A stretch of DNA of 64,000 bases from Deltaproteobacteria bacterium (GTDB lineage: Bacteria > Myxococcota_A > UBA9160 > SZUA-336): NCBI GenBank assembly GCA_029261925.1, contig JAJDAJ010000020.1:35685-99684 (forward strand), read 5' to 3'. Positions 7,893 to 16,396 of this stretch are shown here, in pieces (position 1 is the stretch's first letter; every line of letters starts with the position of its first letter). The notes below the pieces were generated by a model. The model was not told the origin of the DNA. It did no database searches and saw nothing but the letters and a program-made list of their open reading frames with translations. The position numbers and the translations under genes are program-made.

Positions 7893-8671
7893 TGGCGCGA
7901 GGCAGGGATCTCTTCGACCTGGGTGGCAAGGTCGCGATCGTCACCGGTGCGACCAAGGGCCTCGGGCGCTCGATGGCCCGCGGCCTCGCGGGCGCCGGCG
8001 CCACGGTGGTGGTGACCGGCCGCCGCCAGCCGGCCTGCGAGGCGGCCGCGGCCGAGCTGGCCGCCGAGGGCGGCGGCAAGCTGCTCGGAATCGCCTGCCA
8101 CATGGGCGACTGGGAGCAGATCGAGGCGCTGGTCGCGCGCGTCCGCGACGAGCTGGGCCGGATCGACGTGCTGATCAACAACGCGGGCATCAACCCGGCG
8201 TCCGTGCCACTGACCGAGGTCACCACCGAGTACTGGGACAAGGTCTACGGCGTCAACCTCAAGGGACCGATGCGCCTGGCCGCGCGGGTGGCGCCGCTGA
8301 TGGCCGAGCGCGGCGGGGGCAGCATCATCAACGTGACGACGGCCGGCGCCTACTTCGGCGGCGCCGGCGTGGGCGTGTACACCTCGTGCAAGGCGGCCCT
8401 GGTCAACCTGACCAAGACCATGGCCGTCGAGTGGGCGTCGCAGGGCGTGCGCGTGAACTCGATCGCGCCCGGGCCCTTCATGTCCGAGATGATGGAGGGC
8501 GCCGAGCGCGGGCAGCCCGGGTACCAGAAGGGGGCCGCCTCCGCGACGCTGCTCAAGCGGATCGCGGACTGCGACGAGATCATCGGCACGGCCCTGTACC
8601 TGGCGAGCGACGCCTCGTCCTTCCTCACCGGCGAGGACATCAAGCTCACCGGGGGCATGCAGCTCGTGTGA
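7892..8671 (+). CDS. Short-chain dehydrogenase/reductase (SDR)
   Basis: The 259-residue classical SDR has the cofactor motif TGATKGLGRSMA near residue 20, NNAG at about residue 95, the catalytic Ser in NVTTAGAYF and the YTSCK motif, in which Tyr and Lys are separated by three residues as required. The C-terminal region SFLTGEDIKLTGGMQL is the usual SDR ending. The ATG at 7892 puts the standard LFDLGGKVAIVTG strand about ten residues from the start. The acidic residue that would mark NAD preference is not clear, since the second strand ends VVVTGRRQ, which suggests NADP(H). It probably acts on a hydroxyacyl or ketosteroid-like intermediate with the upstream hydratase and flavoprotein. Confidence 0.9.
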   Translation: MARGRDLFDLGGKVAIVTGATKGLGRSMARGLAGAGATVVVTGRRQPACEAAAAELAAEGGGKLLGIACHMGDWEQIEALVARVRDELGRIDVLINNAGINPASVPLTEVTTEYWDKVYGVNLKGPMRLAARVAPLMAERGGGSIINVTTAGAYFGGAGVGVYTSCKAALVNLTKTMAVEWASQGVRVNSIAPGPFMSEMMEGAERGQPGYQKGAASATLLKRIADCDEIIGTALYLASDASSFLTGEDIKLTGGMQLV

Positions 8672-8679
8672 ATCCATGC

Positions 8680-8718
8680 AGTGGGTCTTACCCACTTGAA
8701 AAGTGGGCAAGACCCACT
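8680..8718 (+). promoter_or_regulatory. Two tandem 17-bp palindromes, likely operators of the 8725-9788 module
   Basis: Two units, AGTGGGTCTTACCCACT (8680-8696) and AGTGGGCAAGACCCACT (8701-8717), each read AGTGGG-N5-CCCACT. Their centres are 21 bp apart, two helical turns. Together they also form an 18-bp inverted repeat around the loop GAA with a single A-C mismatch. A further TCCATG (8673-8678)/CATGGA (8724-8729) pairing would reach the next gene's ATG. Lying right after the SDR stop and before a two-gene module, they look like sites for a dimeric, probably autoregulating repressor. A terminator role is less likely because no T-run follows. Confidence 0.65.
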
Positions 8719-8724
8719 AGATTC

Positions 8725-9234
8725 ATGGACATGGCCTCCCTGGCGCGACGGCCCGACGGTCGCATCGAGATCCGCGAGACCGTGAGCACCCCGAAGGGCC
8801 CGCGCTCCCGGACCCTCGCGGGCTTCCGCGGCGTGCTGACGCCCGACGTCCTGGCACGCGCCGGGGGACGCGCCACCCAGCCCTTCGATGCGGAGGCCGT
8901 GGCGGCCCGGGCACACGAGCTCGGCGTGCCGGTGAGCGGGCAGGGCGCCAGCTCCGCGGCCACGCAGCTCCTGGGCCTGCTGCGCCGGGGCGCCGCCCTC
9001 GACCCCGTGCTGGCCGGCGCCCTGCGGGAGGCGCTGGCGGACGTGAGTGCCCGGGAGCCCCCCGCGCAGCTGGCCGAGGTGATCGAGTGGGTGGGGGCCA
9101 GCGACCGCGAGCGGGGCGAGGCGCTGCGCGGCCTGCTGCGCGTGTCCGACCGGATCGTCGCGTCGCGGCCGGCCGGGCGCCAGCGGCGGCGACGGCGCTT
9201 CCCGCGCTTCGACTCGCGCGACCGGGCGGCCTGA
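8725..9234 (+). CDS. Unknown protein paired with nucleotidyltransferase (putative antitoxin/partner)
   Basis: ATG at 8725 (or 8731) opens a 169-residue protein I cannot assign to a named family. The N-terminus (MASLARRPDGRIEIRETVSTPKGPRSRTLAGFRG) looks like a small beta-hairpin domain of the kind that reads DNA or RNA. The middle is Ala/Leu-rich helical, and the C-terminus is strongly basic (RPAGRQRRRRRFPRFDSRDRAA). Its stop overlaps the start of the nucleotidyltransferase by one base and tandem palindromes sit just before it. This arrangement suggests the partner, and possibly the DNA-binding antitoxin, of the downstream enzyme. That role is inference. Confidence 0.6.
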   Translation: MDMASLARRPDGRIEIRETVSTPKGPRSRTLAGFRGVLTPDVLARAGGRATQPFDAEAVAARAHELGVPVSGQGASSAATQLLGLLRRGAALDPVLAGALREALADVSAREPPAQLAEVIEWVGASDRERGEALRGLLRVSDRIVASRPAGRQRRRRRFPRFDSRDRAA

Positions 9235-9788
9235 TGCCGGGCGCGCCGCTGCTCGACGAGAAGATCCTCGCGATCCAGCGGATCCTCGACCAGGAGGCGG
9301 TCCCGCACGCGTTCGGCGGCGCTCTCGCGCTGGCCTACTACGCGACCCCGCGCGGCACCATCGACATCGACGTGAACGTCTTCGTCGAGCCCGAGCAGGG
9401 CCCGGCCGTGCTCGACCTGCTGGCCTCCATCGGTCCGGACCGGGCCACGGCCGCCGAGCGCCGGCGCCTGGCGACGTCCGGACAGCTGCGCCTGTTCTGG
9501 GACCGCACGCCGCTGGACCTGTTCTTCTCGTACGACCCGCTGCACGATGCCTGCCTGCGGCGCCGCCGCAGCGTTCCGTTCGGCGGCAACAGCCTGCGCA
9601 TCCTCAGCGCCGAGGACCTGGCCGTCTTCAAGGTCCTGTTCGACCGCGACAAGGACTGGCGCGACCTCGAGGAGCTGCTCTTCGCCCAGGGCGAGGCCTT
9701 CGACGCGGCGTACGCGCTGGGCTGGCTGTCCCGGATCCTCGAGGATGGCGATCAGCGCCTGCGGCAGTTCCGGGAGCTCCTGGCCTGA
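9234..9788 (+). CDS. Nucleotidyltransferase-fold protein (AbiEii/MNT-like, putative toxin)
   Basis: The 184-residue protein opens with a short helix and then GGALALAYYATPRGTIDIDVNVFV. This fits the polymerase-beta-like nucleotidyltransferase signature: a Gly-Gly helix start, then an Asp-x-Asp pair that binds the metal. Downstream, LRLFWDRTPLDLFFSYDPLHD supplies the third acidic strand, and SAEDLAVFKVLFDRDKDWRDLEELL is the typical C-terminal helix pair of AbiEii/DUF1814-type proteins. Such enzymes are toxins of type IV or related systems, or act on tRNA 3' ends. The one-base overlap with the upstream gene indicates coupling. Confidence 0.75.
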   Translation: MPGAPLLDEKILAIQRILDQEAVPHAFGGALALAYYATPRGTIDIDVNVFVEPEQGPAVLDLLASIGPDRATAAERRRLATSGQLRLFWDRTPLDLFFSYDPLHDACLRRRRSVPFGGNSLRILSAEDLAVFKVLFDRDKDWRDLEELLFAQGEAFDAAYALGWLSRILEDGDQRLRQFRELLA

Positions 9789-9813
9789 CCCGGGCAGGGA
9801 ATCCGGGCCTCGT

Positions 9814-9840
9814 CATGATTTAACATAATCAGACTTATCA
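9814..9840. other. AT-rich patch with a small palindrome
   Basis: In a very GC-rich setting, these 27 bases are mostly A/T and contain TGATT-TAACAT-AATCA (9816-9831), a perfect 5-bp inverted repeat. The patch closes the nucleotidyltransferase module and precedes trkA by 130 bp. It could be a promoter region for trkA, an operator, or a scar of insertion of the module. No gene is seen in 9789-9973. Confidence 0.4.
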
Positions 9841-9973
9841 GAAGCAATGGAGCCGGCCCGGGGCGCCCCGGCGGTCCCCGCGTTCCTGGCTGGACAAGCC
9901 GCCCCCCAGAGCCGACCCTCCGCCCGCCCCGCAAGGCTCGGACCGTGCCGCAGCCCGCCGGGCCGGAGCTCCC

Positions 9974-11341
9974 ATGCACGCCAAGCGGTACGTCGTGATG
10001 GGCGCCGGCGAGGTCGGCAGCTACCTCGCCCGGACGCTCTCGGCCGAGGGCCACGAGGTGGTCCTGATCGACAGCGACCCCGCCAAGCGCCAGGTCGTGG
10101 AGGAGCAGCTCGACGCCAGCTTCGTGCTGGGCAACGGCACGCACATGCAGACGCTCGAGGCCGCCGAGGCCGGTGCCTGCGAGCTCTTCATCGCCGTGAG
10201 CTCCTCCGATGAGGCCAACCTGGCGGCGTCGCTCCTGGCCAAGCGCGCCGGCGCGGGCCGCACCGTCGTGCGGCTGGCCACGTCGGAGGACGTGACCCGC
10301 TACGGCCGGACCTACGAGCAGGCCTTCCAGGCCGATCTGCTGCTGTCCACGCAGCTGCTCACCACGACGCGGATCCTCAACCACGTGCTCGGCTACAACA
10401 CGCTCGAGATCGAGTACCTGGCCGGCGGCGCCCTGCAGGTGCGCCGGATCCACGTCGAGCCCGGGTCGGTGCTGCACCGCCAGCGGCTCGCCGACGTGGA
10501 GCTGCCGCGCGACAGCCTGGTGCTGGCCTTCATCTCGGGAAACCGGGTGGTCGTCCCCACGGGCTCCGATCGCGCGCAGCCGGGTGACGACGCCCTGGTG
10601 CTGGCCACCACCGAGGCCATCGACGAGGTCGAGCGCCGCGTCAGCCGCCACGCCCGGCGCCTGGGCCTGGTGGTGCTGGCCGGTGGCGGGGACACCGCCC
10701 ACGCCGTGGCCGCGAGCCTGCGCCACGACGTGCGCACGCTGCGCATCATCGAGTCGAATCTGGGTCGCGCCGAGGAGCTGGCGGCGGCCTTCCCGGACTA
10801 CGAGATCGTGCACGCCGACGCGACCGACATGTCGGCGCTGGCGGCCCAGGGCGTGGGCAGCGCGCAGTCGTTCATCGCGCTGACGGGCCACGACGAGGCC
10901 AACCTGATGGCCTGCCTGCTCGCGCAGGAGCTGGGTGCGCGCCAGCTCACCGCGCTGGTGCAGAAGAGCGAGACCTCCACGCTCTGGCACAAGGTCGGCC
11001 TGCTCGACATCGTGTCGCCGCGGCTGCTCGCCGGCGAGCGCATCCGCAGCTACATCGACAGCGGCTACGAGGGGCGCATCATCTCGTTCGAGAACGGCGC
11101 CGCGCAGTTCGTGCAGCGGCGCGTCGAGCAGCACAGCCCGACCGCCGGGAGCCAGCTCGCCGACGTGCAGATCCCCCAGGGGCTGATCGTGGCCGCCGTC
11201 CTGCGCGGGGGCCGCGCCGTGATCCCGCGCGGCGACCAGCGGCTGCAGGTCGGCGACGACGTGATCCTGTTCGTCCACGAGTCCGAGGCGAAGCTCGCTC
11301 ACCTCCTCTTTCCCGGCAGGGACGACGCCCCCGGGGCCTGA
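9974..11341 (+). CDS. trkA: Trk potassium uptake regulatory subunit TrkA
   Basis: TrkA is the cytoplasmic NAD(H)-binding ring that gates the TrkH potassium channel. The 455-residue protein has the full double arrangement: RCK/TrkA-N domain 1 beginning VVMGAGEVGSYLARTL, with the acidic strand end LIDSD; TrkA-C domain 1 (about 140-215) with the EIEYLAGG...GNRVVVPTGSD pattern; then TrkA-N domain 2 from LVVLAGGGDTAHAVAASL and TrkA-C domain 2 ending DDVILFVHESE. The ATG at 9974 is preceded by a modest GGAGC site. The stop is 5 bp before trkH, forming a two-gene operon. Confidence 0.95.
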   Translation: MHAKRYVVMGAGEVGSYLARTLSAEGHEVVLIDSDPAKRQVVEEQLDASFVLGNGTHMQTLEAAEAGACELFIAVSSSDEANLAASLLAKRAGAGRTVVRLATSEDVTRYGRTYEQAFQADLLLSTQLLTTTRILNHVLGYNTLEIEYLAGGALQVRRIHVEPGSVLHRQRLADVELPRDSLVLAFISGNRVVVPTGSDRAQPGDDALVLATTEAIDEVERRVSRHARRLGLVVLAGGGDTAHAVAASLRHDVRTLRIIESNLGRAEELAAAFPDYEIVHADATDMSALAAQGVGSAQSFIALTGHDEANLMACLLAQELGARQLTALVQKSETSTLWHKVGLLDIVSPRLLAGERIRSYIDSGYEGRIISFENGAAQFVQRRVEQHSPTAGSQLADVQIPQGLIVAAVLRGGRAVIPRGDQRLQVGDDVILFVHESEAKLAHLLFPGRDDAPGA

Positions 11342-11346
11342 CGGCC

Positions 11347-12789
11347 ATGAATCGCGGCCGCGTCCTGCACATCCTGGGGCTCCTGCTGCTCGTGCTCGCC
11401 GGCGCGCAGCTGCTGCCCCTGCTCTGGTGCCTGACCCCCGCGACCGCCGCCTCGGCGCCCGGATTCGCGACCGGCGTCGCGGCGACCGCCCTGCTGGGCG
11501 CGGTGTTCCGGTGGCTCGGCGATCGCGAGGGCGAGCTGTACCGCCGCGACGGGGTGCTGATCGTGGTCGGCGCCTGGGTACTGGCCTCGCTCAGCGGCGC
11601 GATCCCCTACCTGGTCACCGGCGCGATCCCCGACCCGGTGGACGCGCTGTTCGAGTCCGCCTCGGGGTTCACCACGACCGGGGCCTCGATCCTCACCGAC
11701 ATCGAGGCGCTCCCGCGGCCGCTGCTGTTCTGGCGCAGCTTCACGCAGTGGCTCGGGGGCATCGGCATCGTGGTGCTCTTCGTCGCCCTGCTGTCCGAGC
11801 TCGGGCCCGGCGCGCGCTTCCTGTTCAAGCTCGAGGTACCCGGGCCGAAGGCCGAGATCCTGCACCCGCGCGTGCAGGAGACGGCCGCGGCACTGGCGCG
11901 CATCTACGGCGTGCTGACCCTGCTGCAGATCGCGGTGCTGCTCGTGCTCGGCCTCGACCTCTTCGACGCCGTCACCCACACCTTCTCGACGGTCTCGACG
12001 GGGGGCTTCTCGCCGCACGCCGACTCCGTGGGGCACTTCGGTTCCGCCGTGCAGCTGACGATCGTGCTGTTCATGCTGGCCGCCGGCATCAACTTCTCGC
12101 TGTACCACACGCTGCTCCGGCGTCGCGATCCGCGCGTGCTGCGCGACGTGGAGCTGCGCGTTTACCTGGTGCTCGTGATCGCGGCCAGCGTGGTGGTCGC
12201 GCTCGACCTGCTGTTTGCCGATCGGGGCGCCGGCGTGGCCGTCGCGATCGACGCGCTGTTCGCGGTCGTCTCGGTCATCACGACCACCGGCTTCGCGACC
12301 GCGGACTTCGCCACCTGGCCCGGGCTGGCGCAGGCGGTACTGCTCGCGCTGATGCTCGCGGGCGGCTGTGCCGGCTCGACGGCCGGCGGCGCCAAGATCG
12401 TTCGCGTGCTGATCGCCTGGCGGGCCGCGATGCGCGAGGTGCGGCTGACCTTCAACCCGGCTTCGGTGATCGCCGTCGTGGTGGGCCGCGACGTCGTGCC
12501 CGAGTCCTCGGTGCGCAGCGTCGTGGCGCTCCTGGTGCTCTGGATGCTGGCGTGGGGTGCGGGCGCCCTGGCGCTGAGCGTGGGCGACCCCGACATCGCA
12601 ACGGCGGCCAGCGCGTCGATCGCGACCCTGTCGAACGTCGGTCCGGGCCTGGGCCTGGTCGGCCCGTACGGCGGCTTCGCCTTCTTCGCACCGTGGCAGA
12701 AGTGCGTGATCGTCGGGCTGATGTGGCTCGGGCGCCTGGAGTTCTTCGCCCTGCTCGCCCTGCTCCAGCCGCGCTTCTGGCGCGCCTGA
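11347..12789 (+). CDS. trkH: Trk potassium channel subunit TrkH
   Basis: The 480-residue membrane protein has the superfamily-of-K-transporters layout of four M1-P-M2 repeats. Selectivity-filter segments are visible as the [13 protein letters not shown] loop (repeat one), [11 protein letters not shown] (repeat two), [12 protein letters not shown] (repeat three) and [11 protein letters not shown] (repeat four), each with the key glycine. The [19 protein letters not shown] segment in the third repeat is the family's intramembrane gating loop. The N-terminal start [23 protein letters not shown] matches TrkH/TrkG. It works with the TrkA protein encoded immediately upstream for K+ uptake. Confidence 0.95.
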   Translation: MNRGRVLHILGLLLLVLAGAQLLPLLWCLTPATAASAPGFATGVAATALLGAVFRWLGDREGELYRRDGVLIVVGAWVLASLSGAIPYLVTGAIPDPVDALFESASGFTTTGASILTDIEALPRPLLFWRSFTQWLGGIGIVVLFVALLSELGPGARFLFKLEVPGPKAEILHPRVQETAAALARIYGVLTLLQIAVLLVLGLDLFDAVTHTFSTVSTGGFSPHADSVGHFGSAVQLTIVLFMLAAGINFSLYHTLLRRRDPRVLRDVELRVYLVLVIAASVVVALDLLFADRGAGVAVAIDALFAVVSVITTTGFATADFATWPGLAQAVLLALMLAGGCAGSTAGGAKIVRVLIAWRAAMREVRLTFNPASVIAVVVGRDVVPESSVRSVVALLVLWMLAWGAGALALSVGDPDIATAASASIATLSNVGPGLGLVGPYGGFAFFAPWQKCVIVGLMWLGRLEFFALLALLQPRFWRA

Positions 12790-12805
12790 GAGCGCCGCCT
12801 CCGGC

Positions 12806-13426
12806 TCAGAGCAGGACCAGCAGACCCAGCGCGGCCCCGGCCCCGATCCAGCCGTTGCGCCGCAGCGCATCGGGCGTGAGGCCCGCGAAGCTCCCTGCGT
12901 TGGACGCGCCCGCGTAGCTGCTCCGGATCACCGGGATCTCGGTGGTGCTGGCGAAGACCGCGAAGCCGAAGGCACCGCAGACCAGCGCGACGCGGCCCGG
13001 GGTCTCGAGCGGGAGCGCCAGCGCGAGCCCGAGCACCAGCGCCCAGTGCGCCAGGTTGCCGCCGATGCCCATGCCGCGGAACGCCGCGACGCTGCCGCGC
13101 TCCATGTCGAACTCGAACAGCGGGAACACGCTGCGAAGCGAGCGCGTCGGCGCGATGCCGCCCGACAGCCGCGCGCCCGCGAAGTGCCCCCACTCATGCG
13201 CCAGGAACGTCAGGGCGGCACCCACCAGCAGCCCGTCGAGCAGCGAGAGCAGCGCCGCCAGACGCAGACCGGTGGCGCCGTACCAGGCATCGGCGGCGGC
13301 CCAGAGCGAGAGCGCGGCCAGCGCGAGCGCCAGGTCGCGCAGGCCGAGCTGCCAGACCGGTGCGCCGTCGGCCGCTGCCGCGGGCGCGGCCGTGTCGCCC
13401 GTCCCCTGCTCGTTGTCGGGCGTCAT
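12806..13426 (-). CDS. Membrane zinc metalloprotease-like protein (M50/site-2 type)
   Basis: The 206-residue protein has an acidic, Ala-rich N-terminus (about 20 residues) followed by five or six hydrophobic spans. The second or third span carries FLAHEWGHFAGARLSGG, a clear HExxH zinc motif inside a membrane segment, as in site-2 proteases of family M50. A later NLAHW segment may take the place of the NxxPG-Asp ligand region, but a clear NxxPxxD is not seen, so the third ligand is uncertain. Its ATG overlaps the stop of the ThDP enzyme gene by four bases, so the two are co-translated even though a functional link is not obvious. Confidence 0.7.
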   Translation of the reverse strand: MTPDNEQGTGDTAAPAAAADGAPVWQLGLRDLALALAALSLWAAADAWYGATGLRLAALLSLLDGLLVGAALTFLAHEWGHFAGARLSGGIAPTRSLRSVFPLFEFDMERGSVAAFRGMGIGGNLAHWALVLGLALALPLETPGRVALVCGAFGFAVFASTTEIPVIRSSYAGASNAGSFAGLTPDALRRNGWIGAGAALGLLVLL

Positions 13427-15189
13427 CGCGGTGCCGCGTTCAGCGGAGAGGTGACCTGCTGGAAGGTCTGGCTGAGGGACGTGACCACGTCGATCACCGT
13501 GGGCAGCGAGGAGCGCGCGGCCTCCTCGAGCGCCGGCCGGAGCTCGGCCGGCTTCTCGACGCGGACGCCCGCGCAGCCCATCGCGCGCGCGATCGCCGCA
13601 TGGTCGAACTCGCGGAAGTCGCAGGCGATGTTGCGATCGCCCTGCCCGTGCTTCACCCAGCCGAGCGCCGCGTTGTTGAAGACCACGACCGTGATCGGCA
13701 GCTCCTCCTCGAGGGCCGTCATCAGGCCGTTCATGCCGATGGCGAAGCCGCCGTCGCCGCAGACCGCGACCGCCGGCCGGCCGGGCGCCACCACCTTCGC
13801 GGCCAGCGCTGCCGGGATCGCGTACCCCATCGCGCCCACGCCCGCCGGCTGCAGGAAGCCCCCGGCGATCCGCGTCTGGTAGTAGTGCGTCATGAACAGG
13901 CGGTTCTCGCCGGCGTCACAGGTCAGCGTCGCGTCGGGCGGAAGGGCCTCGTGCAGCTCGCGGATGATGCGCTGCGGCAGGATCGGCGCGGCGTCGGAGC
14001 GATACTCGGGCACGTCGAAGAAGCCATGCTTGCCGCGCGCGGTCTGCAGTGCGGCGCTGCGCCGGGAGCGATCGTCCACCGACACCAGACCGGGGGCCCG
14101 CAGCTCCCCGGCGAGCTGCTCGAGGACCTGCGCCGCGTCGCCCAGGATCGCCTGCGCCACGGGGTAGGTCCAGGCCGCGTTGCGCGGCTCCACCTCGATC
14201 TGGATCAGCGTCTGGCGGCGCGGGTCGAGCAGCTGCGGGTTCTCGAAGGCCGTGTCGGTCGGCGCCAGCTTCGAGCCGACGGCCAGCACGACGTCGGCCT
14301 CGCCGATCACGGCGTTCGCCAGCGCCGTGCCGAAGTTCCCGTACGTGCCCAGCGCCAGCTCGTGCGTCTCGGGGAAGGTCCCCTTGCCCGCGGCGCTGGT
14401 CGCGACGGGCGCACCCAGGGCCTCGGCCACCGCGCGCAGCTCCTCGTACGCCCGGGCGATCCGCACTCCGTTGCCGGAGATGATCACCGGTCGCTCGGCC
14501 GCCGCCAGGCTGCGCGCCGCCTGCGCCACGGCGTCGGCGTCGGCGCGCGCGACGCGGGGCGACAGGTACGACCCGGTCGCGTACAGCGCCGGTCGGCTCT
14601 GCGGGCCGACGCGGCCGCGAAGCGCGCTGCTGTGATACAGGACCGCGACCGGACCGGGCTCCCCCGCGAGCGCGTGCTTGATGCCCAGCTGCGTGCACTG
14701 CACGGCCTGCTCGGGGCTGGTGGCCACGAAGACCGCCTTGGTGAACCCGCCGAAGGCCTGCGGCGCGTTCCAGGTGCCGTACTCGCCGGTGCCCGCCTGG
14801 TAAGGACCGTGATGGGAGAACGGCGCGTTGTCGCTCAGGTCCGCCAGCAGGAGCATCGGACTGCTGGCCATGTGGCCCTCGATCGCGCCGAGGCTCGAGT
14901 GCACCATGAACGCGCCCTGCCCGATCGCCACGCCCGGACGCCCGGTGAGCCGCCCGTAGACCTCCGCCATCACGCCTGCGCGCGACTCCTCGCGCACGAG
15001 CACGGTGCGGATCGTGGAGGCGTGATCGTACAGCGCGTCGAAGATGCGCCCGGTGAGACCCCCGGGCATGCCGAAGACGTGATCGATGCCGGCCTGCTCG
15101 AGCACCGTGACGATACCCTCGCCGGGGGAGACCTCGCGGTCCAGGAGCAGCTCTGCCATCGCGTCGTCCCGTCCTCGACTGTTCGCCAT
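13423..15189 (-). CDS. Thiamine diphosphate-dependent enzyme (acetolactate synthase/benzoylformate decarboxylase family)
   Basis: The 588-residue protein has the three-domain layout of ThDP decarboxylase/carboligases. The N-terminal PYR domain has HVFGMPGG and the activating Glu in REESRAGVMAEVYGRLTG. The middle domain has ISGNGVRIA and the VLAVGSKL strand. The C-terminal PP domain has the ThDP motif GDGGFAIGMNGL...NN, closing with VVFNNAALGWVKHGQGD. Substrate-defining residues cannot be named by eye; catabolic acetolactate synthase, benzoylformate decarboxylase and oxalyl/hydroxyacyl-CoA lyase are all possible. The start may be the second Met (residue 11), since the first ten residues are charged and non-conserved. 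A possible -10 (TACGCT) lies at 15238-15233. Confidence 0.85.
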   Translation of the reverse strand: MANSRGRDDAMAELLLDREVSPGEGIVTVLEQAGIDHVFGMPGGLTGRIFDALYDHASTIRTVLVREESRAGVMAEVYGRLTGRPGVAIGQGAFMVHSSLGAIEGHMASSPMLLLADLSDNAPFSHHGPYQAGTGEYGTWNAPQAFGGFTKAVFVATSPEQAVQCTQLGIKHALAGEPGPVAVLYHSSALRGRVGPQSRPALYATGSYLSPRVARADADAVAQAARSLAAAERPVIISGNGVRIARAYEELRAVAEALGAPVATSAAGKGTFPETHELALGTYGNFGTALANAVIGEADVVLAVGSKLAPTDTAFENPQLLDPRRQTLIQIEVEPRNAAWTYPVAQAILGDAAQVLEQLAGELRAPGLVSVDDRSRRSAALQTARGKHGFFDVPEYRSDAAPILPQRIIRELHEALPPDATLTCDAGENRLFMTHYYQTRIAGGFLQPAGVGAMGYAIPAALAAKVVAPGRPAVAVCGDGGFAIGMNGLMTALEEELPITVVVFNNAALGWVKHGQGDRNIACDFREFDHAAIARAMGCAGVRVEKPAELRPALEEAARSSLPTVIDVVTSLSQTFQQVTSPLNAAPR

Positions 15190-15284
15190 CAGCCCTCACG
15201 GCCAGCGCGGCCTCCGCGCCCGACCGCCGGCGAGCGTACCACGGGTCCCACCCCGGCTCGCATCCCGCTGCGGGCCAGCGCATC

Positions 15285-16356
15285 ATGGGGCCCCACCGAG
15301 GAGATCGTCCTGGGCCTCGTCAACCGACAGATCGCGCTCGCGGCCTACCCCGAGGGCACGCCCCGCCCGTCGGACTTCGCGCTGCGGGAGGCGCCGCTGC
15401 CCGGGCCCGAGCGGGGTCAGCTGCTGTGCCGCACGCTCTACCTCTCGCTGGATCCGTACATGCGCGTGCCGATCCTGCCGCCGGAAAGCCACGTGCCGCG
15501 CGGGGGCGCCGGCCTCTCGCCCGGCGACCTGATGCTCGGCGGCGCCGTCAGCGAGGTGATCGAGTCGCGGCATCCCGGCTGGGCACCCGGCGACATCGTC
15601 GAGGGGCGGACCGGCTGGCAGACGCACCTGATCAGCGATGGCCAGGGCCTGCGTCGCGTCGATCCGGAGCTCGCACCGATCTCGACCGCGCTCGGAGTGC
15701 TCGGCATGCCGGGCTTCACGGCCTGGGTGGGACTGGAGCGCATCGGTCGCCCGCAGCCGGGCGAGACCGTCGTCGTCTCGGCGGCGTCGGGCGCGGTCGG
15801 CTCCCTGGTCGGACAGCTCGCGCGCCTGGGGGGCTGCCGCGCCGTCGGGATCGCCGGGGCCCGGAGCAAGTGCGTGTACGTGCGCGGCGAGCTCGGCTTC
15901 GACGCCTGCGTCAGCTACCGGGCCGGGCAGCTCGCCGCCGACCTCGCCGCCGCCTGTCCCGAGGGGATCGACGTGTACTTCGACAACGTGGGCGGCGACG
16001 TGCTCGAGGCCGTGGTGCCGCAGCTCAATCCGTTCGCGCGCGTGGCGGTCTGCGGCCGCATCTCGCACCTGAACGAGCAGGCGCCGCCCGCGGGGCCCGA
16101 CCGGCTCGGCGAGCTGCTGGGCGAGATCCTCACCCGGCGGCTGACGATCCAGGGCTTCACGCAGGGCGACTTCGCGGGCGCCTTCGACGACTTCCTGGCG
16201 CGCGTCGGCCCACTCGTGCGCTCCGGGGAGATCCGGTACCGCGAGGACGTGGTCGAGGGCCTCGAGAACGCCCCGGCGGCGTTCGGGCGCCTGTTCGAGG
16301 GCACGAACTTCGGCAAGCTCCTGGTGCACGTGGCCGACCCCGGCACCGCCCGCTGA
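15285..16356 (+). CDS. NADP-dependent MDR-family oxidoreductase (CurA/prostaglandin reductase type), start frameshifted
   Basis: The coding frame ending at 16356 encodes a roughly 355-residue medium-chain reductase without zinc sites. It has the EAPLPGPERGQLLCRTLYLSLDPYMR block typical of the NADP-dependent alkenal/one reductase group, GFTAWVGL, the Rossmann turn VSAASGAVGSLVGQLARLGGCR and the YFDNVGGDVLEAV segment. The frame has no ATG, GTG or TTG near the expected N-terminus. The only ATG, at 15285, is in another frame, followed by a GGGG run (15287-15290); loss of one G would give MGPTEEIVLGLVNRQ, a normal family start. This suggests a one-base indel in the assembly or a real frameshift. 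Such enzymes reduce alpha,beta-unsaturated ketones. Confidence 0.85.
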
Positions 16357-16396
16357 GGCGAGCGCGCCGCGCGGGGGTTTGGAACCCTACCCCGCC

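Noticed and set aside
8680..8718. Rho-independent terminator of the upstream SDR
   Set aside because: The stem is long but lacks a T-run, and each arm is itself a palindrome, which fits protein-binding sites better than a terminator.
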